From positions 6,141,501-6,205,500 of the forward strand of contig NC_091096.1 of the NCBI RefSeq assembly GCF_024713975.1: a stretch of DNA of 64,000 nt, read 5' to 3'. Under the pieces are notes generated by a model, which made no database searches, had not been told where the DNA came from, and saw only the letters and a list, made by a program, of their open reading frames with translations. How positions within the stretch are numbered: position 1 is the first letter of the stretch; each line of letters begins with the position of its first letter. This stretch comes from Paralichthys olivaceus (lineage: Eukaryota > Chordata > Actinopteri > Pleuronectiformes > Paralichthyidae). The position numbers and the translations under genes were made by a program. This document shows, one piece after another, positions 25,161 through 38,560 of this stretch.

Positions 25161-28100
25161 TCACTCAGTCTTTTTCTTGCCTTTCCTGCCGAAGCACATC
25201 CGAAAGCAGAAACGGCAGGTCATGATGAAGAGGAGTGTGGTGAGCAGAACGACGGCGAGGAGGAAGACCAGGACATCCAGGCAGTGATATTGGTACCAGG
25301 TCAACTCATGGGACTGGACCCTCAAGTGCTTGGCCCCATTGTTTCTCATGGTGAAGTCGATCCAGAACAAGGCCTCATCCAGAGGACTGATGGGTCTGTC
25401 ATGGTGGATGCTGGACAGCCGCATGGCACTCTCCTTGTACCTGGATGAACGTGGGTGGAAAGGTGAGTTCATGTGCATTTTATTGTTTAATTTGTCACAG
25501 AAGCAATAAAGCCTTTAAAGTCTTAAATTTAACCTGCTGGAAACAATGATGAGAAAAGGACCCAATACATTTTTAAAACCCTGGAATGGACTCAAGCCAA
25601 TAAGGGAACTTACGATTTCTCATTGATAACAGTATTGATTGCATCTCTAAGGTCCTCAGCCTTCATGAAGTTTAAGTCCACGGCAACTGCAGCTCCCTTA
25701 GCCTTCATGTGGATCATGTTTTCTGGTTGGTCAGCGAACAAGGGGATGCCCACCATGGGAACACCGTGGTAGATGGCCTCATAAATCCCATTGGTGCCAC
25801 CGTGGGTGACGAAGGCTCTGGTCTTGGGGTGACCTGATAAGATACCAAAGATAATGACAGTTAATCTGCGTGCATTCAAAACCTTGCATTGTGCATGGGT
25901 TCTGTATTGATTGTAATTGATTACATATCACACCCACGCACCCAGAATCCACCTCAGATATTGATTCAAGTGGAAACAACACTGGTTATCAATGTCTGAC
26001 TTAACTCATTTCCTACTTGTATTCCTCGGAAACTCCAATATAAAGCAGGAACTAATACTTTCTACATTTCCCTTAAAATTACTACCAAGTTCAATTAAAT
26101 TGTATTTGTATAGCGCCAAATCAAAATATAAATTATCTCAAGACACTTTACAAAGTAAGGTTGAAACCTTAAAGCGTTACATAGAGCTTTCTAGAAAACT
26201 TTATATCAATTAACAACTAAACACAAGATATTTATTTATATTAATGTATTTTTTGGGTAGATTCTGAGGAAGCTTTCTGGTAAATAAGTTGGAAAATATG
26301 GGACCTATAAAATAAAGCATGACGCTGAACATCTGAGTTGCAGCCTTATAGCTCTCCTATGATAGAGTAGTACCACTTTGGCTGATTATTATTACCAGAG
26401 TTTGATAAAACAGAAGAACACAATGAGCTCAATAAAAACAAAAACAGTTTTAAAACTAGATTTCACTTTGTAAAATCCCTACAAGAAGAATAAGTGAAAT
26501 TATGCCTACTTTGCCAAGTTGGAAGGTAGCCAGCCCAAAAAAGACATGTGAGTGGAAGCTGGCAGCTTCAAGGATTCTTTTCTGAAGTTACCTTTGTGCA
26601 CCTTTTATTCACTTTGCCCTTGTTGGGCAGAGTCCACAGAACAAGCTTTGTCATGCCATCTGATAAATCTGAGCTGCATGAGCTTCATGTATGTTTAGCG
26701 TTCACACTGGGAAAGTGACAAAGGAAAGTCTAAACAATCGGGAATGTATTTAACCCCTGATTTGTGAGTCTGCTGGTGATGGACACACAAAGCAAAGCAC
26801 AACGTGAATCAAACAGTGTGGCGGATAACGTGTTTCTTTAAAAAGTAAAAATCATAAAGCTTCTTGCTGAAAGCTTTAATTAAAGCTCGACTTACCCAGC
26901 AGGTCGTTCTGGGGGATCCAGTCATATGTTCTGGTGTTATCACCAAGAGTCTCTGGTTTTTTTCCACTGTATCTCCACAGCACCTGTAAACAACAGTAAA
27001 CACATGTTTGGACTAACACAGGTATAATCTTTATATATATATTATATTATTATAATAATAAATAATTATATTGTATAACTTCAGTATTTTTATCTGGAAA
27101 GTGATTCTCCTTACCTAATGTCCAGTCCTAATATCCCAATTAGACTTTAACCCATGAACCATTGTGTGTTACTTAATATATCTTATCTCAATCTTTCAGA
27201 GTAATTTACACCTCTCCAGGTAGATGAAGGTTTTATTGACTGTCAACATGGAATAAAAACAACTGAGACAAAATGTTGACATCAAAGTCGACACAAACAA
27301 ATGTCGTCTTCTTTTTCTCAATTAAATTAAATAGCCTCAACTTAGTAAGGACCTCAGATAGTCAGCACTGGGGTTATATAATAGGGTAAGCCCTAACCCA
27401 TAAAACCTGAAAGGTTCATTAAATTTAAACTAATTTGACCTTTTGTGGGATCTGAGCGAGGGCCGAGGCGATCATGTTTCCCTTCTCAACCGTCATGTTC
27501 TTGACAAAGGATCCCAAAGTGAAGACCACGATGCCAGCGTCTCCTGAACTCTGCACAAATTCTTCCATATCCTGCAAGAAGAGAAAAGCTGTATTATCCC
27601 AATTCAAACCAAATGTAACTTCTGTTACTCCTTATATAGCGAAGTTACAGGAATACTGTGGAGCTGTGATTTTAGATTAATGGGCCTGTAATAATAGAGA
27701 CAATACTACCTCTGGCAAAGGTTTAGCTGGTCTGCAGTGGATCCCACCAACGTATTTGAAGTTGGGGAGGAAAGGACGAGGGAATTCAAAATCCCAGTAG
27801 GTTCGAATCAACCAGAATTCTGCTGTACTCATTATCTGGCAGGCACTGGTCGGTTTCCCTGTCACAATGCAAAAGTATCATCAATGACTCAGGTGTGATT
27901 TTCAAAGCAAAGCAGTTAAACAAACAGAGGAAAGTATGGTGCGTTTAAAATAACTTAGCCGCTCACCTCGGATTTCGGAGTAATACTCATCTACTTTGTT
28001 CCAATAAATGTAATTAAAAATAATGTCATTCATATAATAGAAGACAAAGTTCCACACTCTCTCTGAGAAATCCATCTTGTCTGTCAGTTTGCTCATAGCA

Positions 28101-28699
28101 GCCGGGACAAAGGAAGGTGGAGAGGGGAGCTGACCACAGTATCTCTCCCAGTTATTCACAAAGCTAAAGCGCAGAGAGAAAACCAGGGGGATGCCCAAAA
28201 TCTCTGCTGTCAGGTCACTGCCGGGGTAGATGGGGTCAGCCAGGAGGAGGTCATATTTTCCTTCTTTCAGCTTCTTCATGACGGTGTCTGATTTCAGCAC
28301 TCCGTCCAAATACTTCAAACCATATTGCATGTCGGTCGCCATCAGTTCGATAAATCTCCTGTAAATCTGCAAAGAGTTCATTTGATCCATCTCGTATAAG
28401 GAGAAGTGAATAAAGCTGTCGAAAAACGTCTCCATCTCCGCCATTGAGATGTCTACTTCAAACTTTTCGTACTGAAAGCGAGAAGAAATATTGGTGTTCA
28501 TGAACAGCGTCACGCTCGGAGCCAGGACGGTCACCTGGTGTCCCCTGTCGACCAGAGCCTCCAGCAAGGGCTTCATGTTAATCCAGTGGCTGCCTTCAGT
28601 GTACCACACCAAGATGTTCCCTCCATTCGCTGTCCGAGTGGCACAAAGTGCCAGCAGCACACAAACGACGAAAGCAGAGCCAGCACCATGTTGCTCCAT
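25161..28699 (-). CDS. UDP-glucuronosyltransferase, UGT2-like
   Basis: UGTs sit in the ER membrane facing the lumen and transfer glucuronic acid from UDP-glucuronate to lipophilic drugs, steroids and bilirubin-like compounds. Six exons join in phase: 28699-27967, 27858-27710, 27571-27440, 26983-26896, 25833-25614 and 25440-25161, giving 533 aa. This six-exon layout with 149, 132, 88 and 220-base internal exons matches the vertebrate UGT2 pattern. Visible are a signal peptide (about 1-26), the likely catalytic His38 in TEGSHWI, and the UGT signature running from [25 protein letters not shown] to FADQPEN. One transmembrane helix lies near the C-terminus, and a KKTE tail fits the KKxx ER-retrieval signal. 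All exons are intact. The exact family member cannot be assigned by eye. Confidence 0.93.
26087..26160. mobile_element. Fragment of a dispersed teleost repeat in a UGT intron
   Basis: TTGTATTTGTATAGCGCCAA and CTCAAGACACTTTACAAAG are hallmarks of a dispersed repeat common in teleost genomes. It lies in the intron between UGT exons 4 and 5. No ends can be drawn. Confidence 0.5.
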
Positions 28700-28740
28700 A
28701 GTGGCTGTGTGTCACGAGGAAAAGCTGCTGTAGCCGGACC

Positions 28741-28750
28741 CTTTTTATAA
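28741..28750 (-). promoter_or_regulatory. TATA box of the UGT gene
   Basis: The minus strand reads TTATAAAAAG 42-51 bases upstream of the start codon. Transcription would then begin near 28715, leaving a very short 5' untranslated region. Confidence 0.65.
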
Positions 28751-30599
28751 CGTGCTCCTAGGTAAACAATTATTAACTTCACAGAGTTGAAGACTGGGTC
28801 ATAGTTCCACTTAATGCATTAGATAACAGACGTACCTTAAACAAATGGTCAGAGGTAACAGGTGATGGCTGTAGAGCACTGAGGAGAATCTCTGTAGAAA
28901 GAAGTAAGAAGTAAAAACCACAGAAGGCTAGATCCTTGCTGTCAGCTGGACGAGATGCTGTGTAATAAAGGATAATGACTTCAGCTCAATGGGCTTGGAC
29001 ACAATTGCATAATCTGAGGAAGTTGTGAAAGCATGTGGGTGCCTGCGGAAGAGTTCCCCCGCATACTGAAGTGTTAGTCCAAACACGTCCATAGAAGGGA
29101 AATGTCTGTATGTTGTAAGTTAAGGATTGTCGGTCTATTAGAATTAAAAAATGCAGACTGGTTATCATTTAAATTAACATTTCAAAAGTAGCTGTATGAA
29201 TGATAAGTGGATTATTCCTACATTAGGAAGACATGGCTCGAGGGACAGTGGGTCAGTCCAGGTCCAGACTGGATGGATTGTCATGAACGTATGAACAAAC
29301 AAACATGGATCCTTTATCTTCCCAGAACTTTTTCTTTGCTGCCACCAAGAGGTTGATGTTTTTTTTCTTTTGTGAAATATCACAATAACTATTACAAGGA
29401 TAAACATGAAATTTGGCCGAGGTGTCCATCGTGTCCTGGAGAATAACTTCTAATGATTTAACCCTGGATCTAGAAAATACGAGCAGGTCAAAAATAACAC
29501 TTATTTTAGATCTTTACAGATGTTCATGGTTCCCAGGCGACAAGGCCAAAGACTATAATTCTGTCGTCCTTTTTCGAGTGGTTTTCATGCAGAGAAAAAC
29601 CAAAGCCTTTCAATCTGACTGCGTCGTCCCACTAACTGATCTGAAACACAACTGAACGGTGGATGTTTCCCATGATCCCCGGCTTCCTGAACCAACAAAT
29701 CCACCAAAGAATCCTTCAAATTTAAAATGTTTTCTGACTGAATATTGAAGATAAACGCTGGTTTTTAATGACTTCTTTAGTTCAGCATCACTCTCCAACT
29801 CGCTGAAGCTGATTCAGACAATTTAAACTTTGACTCTCAGTCAGTTCCACGCTTTCTTGCACCCACTCCCCAAAGTTCCGTAGAGCAAGAACACACGTCC
29901 AGCGTGAGGAGTGAAGAGGCTCCTTTCTCCCACAACCGTCAAACAAGTTGTGTAGGGTAAAGAATCGTGTTGCTTTAAGTCCAGCGATGCTAGCATGGAT
30001 GTCGATTTGTGTTGTTCCTTTAGAGACGTATCGTGCAGCAGAATGAAGCAGCTGATTTCAGAAATTAGCTCAGGCCAGGGCGCTCAGCTTAGCGTGAATA
30101 TTTAGGAGGCGGGGGGGTTTTGTGGTCCGTGCCTTTAGGAATCGGTGGCGTAGAGGCCGCCTTGTTCTTGGGAAATGTCACGTCCAACTGTTTGGATGTC
30201 TGAAATCTTAACTCTGGGTACTTTAGCCCCCTCATTAACATTGTAGATTCCTTTTGACACCGGATTCAGGAGCGTCTGGAAAAACAATAAGCATTTGAAT
30301 ACGGGATTCAATGCCCTGCTGTGGGAGTTGGTGGCCATTCAGAGTTTGTTAAGTGAGCCCCGCTTCGTCCTCAGACCTCCCCTGGCGGCACAGAGGACAC
30401 GTGGGAGAAACTGGTGCGAGGGTGTCGGAAACAAAATTGATTCTGATGGTGTATTTTGCCCTTGTGCTTAATTTTCTCAAGAATCCAACCATCCACACCT
30501 CCCTTTCCACATTCCTGCTGCCTACTCTCCTTCCTTCCTTCCTTCCTTCCTACTCGCTCTGTCTTCCCACCACAGGGTGAGGGTTACAGCGCATTGCTT

Positions 30600-31420
30600 T
30601 TTGAAGTAGACATTTGCATAATCAGATTAGAATGCGTGATTGTCAGTGGGCTCCCCCATCAGAGGGTGCTCCAGAGGAGAGAGGGTGCTGTCCAGCCCAA
30701 CAATGAGGGACTCCCCTCCTCTCTCTCTCTCTCTCTCTCTCTCCCTGCACCTGCATCCCACCCACCAACCCACAGCGCACTGCGGGTCAGCTGCGGCGGC
30801 AGTCCACGCTTGGACTTGGAGCCGTGTTGGGGTTAAAGGGAGAGAGGGAGAGAGACAGTGAGAGGAAAGGCGAAGAGGGAGGAGGGGGTTTCGAGTGCAT
30901 GACGGGAGTGGGAGGGCAGGGGTTGAGCTAAGATATTTAAACATGCAGAGTGTGAATTGGCTTTAAGGGGATAAAGAGCTCAGGGCCTATCAGTTGGCAC
31001 CCAACTCCAGAAATTCTTTTTCATGGGCGCCTCACCCGGGAGAGCGAGGGGCTGCCTGCACTGATCTGGCCCATTGTGATAACGGATTCAGACAGTGTGT
31101 TAGACGCTGATAAGGAAATGTGCTCTCAATAGACGATTACCCACATACTTGGGAGAGAATAGTCAATCAGGCAAATACACTTGGTGGAGGGAAAGAGAAG
31201 CGTACAGATTTATTATTATTTTCATCGCAGAGTTTCATAATCCTGCTCGAAAGTTGAGGTCAGAGTAATGCTCATGCTGCGATTGGGCCATTTCTGTAAA
31301 TAAGGTGTATCAGCAAAATGCATTTGAAATCCTGGCAGCTTGTTTGCAAGAAGCCATCACATGCCTTTCCTTTCCTGTTTCATAAGACGAGTGAACAATC
31401 CAGCATGAGGGAGTTTGAAT
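30600..31420. promoter_or_regulatory. Candidate conserved noncoding block downstream of tal2
   Basis: It contains ATTTGCATAATCAGATTAG (30612-30630), which combines a POU octamer-like core with a homeodomain-like site. GATA sites follow at TGATAAC (31077-31083) and TGATAAGG (31108-31115). The first has CTG nine bases upstream of GATAA, close to the spacing bound by TAL1/GATA complexes. The region is non-coding and non-repetitive. Its enhancer role and its link to tal2 are inferred. Confidence 0.4.
30721..30742. repeat. (CT)n microsatellite
   Basis: About 11 CT units inside the block of open frames near 30.6-30.9 kb. It explains the SLSLSL runs seen in translation. Confidence 0.9.
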
Positions 31421-33350
31421 TACGCCGAAACATTTCACACATGAAGAAATAAACCGCTTTTAATATCATGTCTCATATTAGCAGGAAATTCAGCTATTTA
31501 TAACCACAGTAGTTTCAGTTATTATTTCAGTTCCCTGTGAAATTGCTGAATTCACCGTGAAATTGCAGAAGTGGTAAATACCTCCTTAAATTCATGTTGC
31601 GTGAGAGACAGACTGCTGCTGCACAGTCTCTGTCCCAGTACAATAATATTTATCTGGTATTTCTGCAGCGTTACAAAGAGTCACCTGTCGGTTCCCACAG
31701 GCCTCCAGTCAGTGTGTCCAGCTGCCCTCTGCTCCGTTTACACACCATTAGCCAGAGTTTAACGGCCGGGTGACAGCGCCCGAAACCATCCCTGTGTTTG
31801 CTCTTCAGCTCAGTCGGTTGCTTTTTCACCCACACACATTTTCTACAGTGACAAAAGACGATTAGGCGTGTAAACGTCTGACCTGGGTTAAAATGGCCGC
31901 AAACAAAACCACTGAAATCGGAACTGGAGCTGAAACTAAGAGTTTATCCATCGTTTTGATGATGACAGAAAATTAAGCAATAACTATTTCATGATATTGA
32001 TTAATCTGTTAAATATAAAACCTGCAGCCAGAAACCTGGGTTTGATGTTTGGCAGCTAACTTTCATTTGAAAAATACATGATCAGTTAAGATTGGGTCTT
32101 TTCTCTCTCGACCGTGGTCATCAATGCTTTTATTTAATCTCAGATTATCATTATTCACTGTTTTCAGGGTTGAGCCAAAAGGAAAATCACATCTCATCTG
32201 CTCGACTGTGAACAACAACTAGAGGACAAGGTCCCATCAGCCTTGTTTTAGCCTCTGTTCCCTGGTTACTCAATTGTAGAGTTTTAAAGATTTCCCTGGT
32301 TTGGCCTCCTGTTATATTGAGTTTTCTTCTCTTGTATGAGTCAGAGCCTCAGATCCTCGGCCGGGACCTTGCTCAGTGTTCGTAGGTTCACACGCCAGAC
32401 AAAATATATGATAACAAAAAATATTGGTATTGAATTATTAGTATTTTTATGTAATCTAATCAATAAAATCATAACAGATACTAGTTGATCTTTCTGTCTA
32501 ATGATCGTAAACTGTCTTTTGGACTGTTTTTATTCTATCAAATAATTCTGACACGTCCCTTCGGGTCCCGGGATGCTAACCTCTCGAACCTAATCGGAAC
32601 TATAACTAATTTTCAGCTTTTGTTTTGTATCAGTTCGATGGTGTTGCCTATAAAAAGCATTTAGCGTGTGTCTTTATAAACTGAGAGCAGCAGCACACTG
32701 ACATTTTCCTCAACTCCATCTGCGCGTTGGTCAACTGGTCAGTGTTTGACTTCAGAACGACCTCTGACCTCAGGGGGTCACAAGTTAAGCTGTCATTTTC
32801 AGAGCTCTTCATTCAGGCCTGTGGTCAATGGACGGAGAGCTGCGGCCAGCCTGTGTCCACACAGTCATCACAGGACTTCTGGACGAACGTCTCCGGGCTT
32901 GTTGAGCACGAACAAAGAGCTGTTTGTTCTGACGCTGCAGCTTCGGCCTTAACTGCACATCAGACGTGTGAAATAGTTTCACTGGAGTCTGATGCTGTGG
33001 CTCGATTCCTCACTACACACTGATGTTTACGATATAAAGGTCTGCTTCTGCTGCTCAACATACTAATACAATTTATTCTAACAGGCAATGATAGCAAACT
33101 GCTTCTCCAAGTATGAATGGATTTTAATTTCTTTACTTGTTTTTAGTTTTTTTTCCAACACCATCAAAAATGTAATAGACATTTTTCCGGCTGTGGGTTT
33201 CCCCTCCAGATATTCTGTGCCTGTTGTTTTGATTTGCACACTGACTGTGCAAAGGTCACCTAGTGCACAGGCTCGGAAATATTTCATAGAATAACATCTG
33301 CGTTGAAGTGAGGAAGAACGATCTGAATGAAAAGCTTCAGGAGGGTTTTT

Positions 33351-33356
33351 TTTATT
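33351..33356 (-). other. tal2: Polyadenylation signal of tal2
   Basis: AATAAA on the minus strand about 880 bases after the tal2 stop, with a second copy just upstream near 33367. The 3' untranslated region would be nearly three times as long as the coding sequence. Confidence 0.55.
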
Positions 33357-34232
33357 AACAAATCATTTATTAAATAAATAGTTGAAATAAATAACAATGT
33401 ATATTCACAAGAAAACTGAATAACTTACAAAAGAGGTATCAGAAGATCATTAGCACACTCTTCACAGTAGACAATCAATTCATAATCTTTGGCCATATGA
33501 CATGTGCATTTCACAAAAAACATAAGTAATTGAGAAGATGTGCGGTCAATTATATAATTACTGAAAGAGGATTGTCAGTTTTACCTCAGTCCAATCCCTA
33601 AATATCACAAATCAACCAGCACTGAACACTGTTGTGTATAAATATGTGAGAAAGAGGAAAAGTCTTTCTCAGAGGAGAATCTTCAGACGTCACATAACCT
33701 TGATAATTGAAAAAAGGTCAGATTTAGTCTTCTCAAGAAAAAAACCCAGCATGTCGATTTAAATAAAAAAGTGCCCTTGGCTCTTTGAGATGATTGCAGC
33801 CTGGAGAATTGACGGAGCCATTATCTGTTCAAATGCCTCGCAGAATCTATTGCTTTAAATGAGAAATTCCTTAATCCCCTCCATTTTCCTCATCGGCAAA
33901 ACATCCTCTTATTGCAAAACTAACAAGGAATATTAACATGGAGACATGAAGGGAACATTTTACATCCAGGGTTTACACATCCATGCAGAATACAAATTCA
34001 ATTTTCACCTGCAAATCACATCGTAACACTGATCAGCGAGGAGGCAGCCACATTGGGAGTCCACGAAAAAAAACAAAACACACACAGTATTGCATCTTCT
34101 GACACACGAGTCACACACAGGTGACGAATAGGGACAAAAATGAGCCATGAGAAAGGACGAGATCAGTTTTTAGACCCAGGAAAGAGCCAGAGTTCACTCA
34201 GGAGTTTTATTCTTTATCTTCTCGACGTGTTC

Positions 34233-34613
<381 letters not shown>

Positions 34614-35585
34614 TTAATCAACAATCGAATGATCGTTTTAGTTGTTAAGGTTTAATGCTCGTGTTTAAAGATGCCAGCAACAGCATTTTGATTTCAGCAT
34701 TTTATACAGCAACGATGAACTGGGAGAATAGTCTGACAGTTAATCAATACTAAAAATAAGTGTAAATTGCCACTCTGGTGCTGAAGTTACTGACTACAAG
34801 GTAGAATTTCAGATAATTTGACACTTGGGGAAAGTGTGAAAACATGTTTTGTTACACAAATGGTAATTTATATACAATAAATATACCATTCTCTTTTTCT
34901 TTCTGCAAAATAAAACCATTTTGTTTTTGCTTATACCAGATCTTCATTTTTAATATAGATTTATCAGAAGTTGGAGACCAATTTATATATATATATATGA
35001 TTATAATGATAACGTTTTATCTAACCAGAAACAATTATTAAACGTCCATATTTGCATTCATACGCAGTGTATGAACCTATAATGGTTTAAATTGTATTGA
35101 TAAGCTGATGGATTTTAAATAATTTTAATTTGTTACTCTAACGCCTCCTCTCATACATGGACATGAAATGACAAACCTTAAAACACATGTATAAAAATAC
35201 AGAATATATACTCACAGGCGAGGTTTGAATTATCTATATGATCAAGTATTTATTTGTGTACTGCTCATAAATGGTAAATAGAGAGGTTGAAGTATTATAA
35301 TGTGAGTGAATTTGAGTAATAGAGACTTTCTGGTTAAATAAATGCTGATCTACAAAAAAAATACCTGTTTGAATTATTAATGCAGAGTCTCATAAACACA
35401 CATTATTTATTTACTATTACACGACAGCTGCAAAGAGACGCAATATCCTCTTGTATTACATCCTCATTTTGATTAATTATTTACGTGACCTGAGTGGAAA
35501 CATGCGGCCTCAAGGGAAAACAATCCTTCACTATGATACATACATGTAAATATATATAAATATACAAATAAAGCACACGTCTCAC

Positions 35586-35762
35586 CTGTGCTGTGTTTGA
35601 AGAAAGGTAGAGAAATCTCAGTTTCGGCAGGTCATCAGAGTCCAGGGTGTTTAAATGTCCACTCAGCTGCGTCTCCTCATTTTCACTGATGGATCCTTGT
35701 GAGCGAGAGGGAAGGAGCGAGTGAAAGAGAGGGAGGGAGGGAGGGATGAGTGTAGGGGGGAT
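35586..35762 (-). other. tal2: Noncoding first exon of tal2
   Basis: A TATA box at 35788-35795 predicts a start near 35762, and a consensus donor CACAG|GTGAG ends the exon at 35586. Joined to the acceptor before 34586 it yields a 5' leader with the tal2 ATG 16 bases into exon 2. The frame across exon 1 is open but has no ATG, so no N-terminal extension is expected. Confidence 0.6.
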
Positions 35763-35787
35763 GACTGCTGCATGCTCGCATCCCACA

Positions 35788-35795
35788 TTTTATAG
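35788..35795 (-). promoter_or_regulatory. tal2: TATA box of tal2
   Basis: The minus strand reads CTATAAAA, about 25-30 bases before the inferred start of the noncoding exon. A CTATTGT and TGACGTG cluster lies just upstream at about 35808-35822. Confidence 0.6.
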
Positions 35796-36519
35796 CAGGG
35801 TGAACCCTATTGTGTGACGTGTGCAGTCGAGGAGGATGGTGTTAAACCCCCCCCCCTCCTGTTTGTCATGTAGCACCGATGACTTCAGGATCACATTGTT
35901 CATAAATCATTGCTGTAAATGATTCTCTGGTGTTTCCGTGCAACATTTGAGGCCATTTTGTGTCTTCTTTTTTTAAGCCTCCGTGATTCAACAGCTTTTT
36001 AAGTGACTATTTGTGCTGCTTCTTATGATTCATTGCTCGTTTAATCCTTGAAGGTTAGTACTAAAGGTGACAAATTCCCCATTGACGTGAAACTGAGACG
36101 TGATCCTTCTCTCACTGCTGCGGACACTTGTTCTTTTCTGTTTCTCCCACATTAGGCACGAACAACCCACCGTCCTCTACACCGTGGAAAAGACCTTGAT
36201 ATCACTGGCTGCTCCGCTATAGAATTCAGCCTGATTGGGCCACAGAAGGTAAAAATACCATATCCAGATTGACAGTGGAACAATATGGGTTTTGTTATGA
36301 CTATGGTAATCTTGTTGAGCCATTCCAAGGGGACACACATAAATTAGAGAGGAAACAGGGAGAGCACAGCGTCCTGACTCACCTCTCTCCAGCCACACCT
36401 CTCCCCTCCTCTCCCTCCTACTTTAAACCTCCACATATAAAAAAAAAAAAAAAAACGAGTTTAACCAATTGTCATTTTTCCTTTTACACCCTTCAAGTGT
36501 TGTTTCAAAGACGCAGCCT

Positions 36520-36840
36520 TCCATAAAAGTCTGTGTGTGGAGTAGGAATTTACATAATCCGATTAGGGGCTGGGATTAGCCCGGGGCCTAGAGAACAGGC
36601 CCGATGGGGGCCCTTCTCTGAATCGTCCATTCATGGGCCCTGCTGCACGTCCAAGAGGCTGCACCTGCAGGACAGGCGCCGCCGCTCTCCAGCTCCATCC
36701 AGCCTCCGCTGCAGGTCTGCAGACATACTCTGCGCAGGGTCGTCTGGCCAGCGTGTTGACTTTATTACAGCCATGAGGCCAGGTATCAAAATGATACGAC
36801 TCATGTCTGACAGCCAGGAGCTTTCATGACAGAAGTCACC
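36520..36840. promoter_or_regulatory. Candidate enhancer block upstream of tal2
   Basis: It holds ATTTACATAATCCGATTAG (36548-36566) followed by GGGATTAGCC (36572-36581). That gives three bicoid/OTX-type TAATCC/GGATTA-like cores within 40 bases, then CACCTGCAG E-box sequence. It shares its core with the block downstream of tal2. Regulatory function is inferred from motif content only. Confidence 0.4.
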
Positions 36841-38219
36841 GCTGCGCACCGACAGTGTTCACAAGCTTAAATTAAGATGAACAGCAACCTCCATGATTCA
36901 CAGCTGAATGTGATTTTCTTTACTTAGAGGTGTTGATGCAAAATGATGAAAACATTTTGTCTTCACTTCATCTTGAGGTCGTGCTTTGACTCGCCCGAGG
37001 CACAATGTTGTTGGGTTGTCTATCTATCCATCCATCCTGTTTCTGTGAATTTGATATCACAGGATCGGCCAGAGGGAATTTCTTCAACCTCGACATAAAG
37101 GTTCACTTGGACTCATTAGAATTCGGTGGTCAAAGGTCAGTGTGGCCTCACAAAACATGGTTGAGGCTACAACTTAAAAATTCTAACTACTTATGACAAA
37201 ATACTTTTTATACCTTGTCAGCAGGATCATTTAAAAACCACTGAGCAGATTTCCATGAAACCTGGTGGAAGGGTGGGACATAGGCCAAGAAAGAAACCGT
37301 AAAAGTTTGGTGTAAATCAGGAGAAAGGAGCGATCCAGGATTTTTTTCCTGCTTCGTTTAAAATTGGTGTATAGAGCTTTTTCACTGATTTCCCAGGAAG
37401 TAATTCATGGATCTTGATGAAAAAAATCTGGCCCATTTAGACGACTGATATCTATGAGTGTTCGGAGTTTTGTGTGGTTTGATTAAATTAAAGGTTACTG
37501 TTAAATCCCCTTAAATTAACTAAGGTCTTGGTGGATTGCTATTCTGTTTTTATATTACTCAACTATGTAATACTTTCTTTTTTTGTTCAGCTCATGGAAT
37601 GAGACACTACCCTTTAGTGTTAAATCACCCAAGTCTCCTCACATATTACGATATGAAATATATTTAAATAAATTGATTTAAGGCCCTTTATCAACATCTC
37701 TGATAATTAAATATCATGGTGTTTAAAAATATATATTATGCTTATTAATGCTAGACAGGAGAAAATAAAGTAAAATGTTTACCTTGTTTTCTTCTAAAAT
37801 ATAAAATATTCTCATCACTCATCACCGAATGTGACTTAACCAAACAAATATGACTCAGGAAGCCGCCGTGATTTACGGAGGAGAGGAAACACAGGTGACT
37901 CTGAACAGCTGTGTGACCTTTGCAGCTGTGGCCAAGTGTAAAGAACAGCTTTGGTTTAAACAGCCCGTTAATTCCCACAGTATCTCTCCTGTCCCATTCA
38001 GACCAGGGCTGAAGTAACAGTGAGCGGCAATTACTGCACCATAACGCTGCTGTTTACCAAGCTCCATACAGGGACTCCTTTAACCACCCTGTCCACCGCT
38101 TTTGTTCCTGTGCCATTAAAAAACACCATTTTCTCTTTGTTTGTCCACTGCTTGTTAGAGGCCAGAGAGAGAGAGGGACACAGAGAGAGGGAAATGTTGA
38201 GGAAAGAAGAAAAAAAGCT

Positions 38220-38560
<341 letters not shown>

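Larger units (their letters stand above)
28760..33340. other. Gene-poor region downstream of tal2
   Basis: No protein-coding gene is recognised in about 4.6 kb. The longer open frames are low-complexity (CT and CTTC repeats at 30530-30550 and 30721-30742) or have no family resemblance. The part from about 30600 to 31420 is GC-balanced, repeat-free and rich in transcription-factor-like motifs; it is listed separately as a candidate enhancer block. Confidence 0.5.

Noticed and set aside
30456..30944. Overlapping open frames on both strands near 30.5-30.9 kb
   Set aside because: Driven by CT and CTTC repeats; no conserved residues recognised.
35481..35786. Open frame across the tal2 first exon, possible N-terminal extension
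   Set aside because: There is no ATG in the frame, and after splicing it meets TGA overlapping the tal2 start codon.
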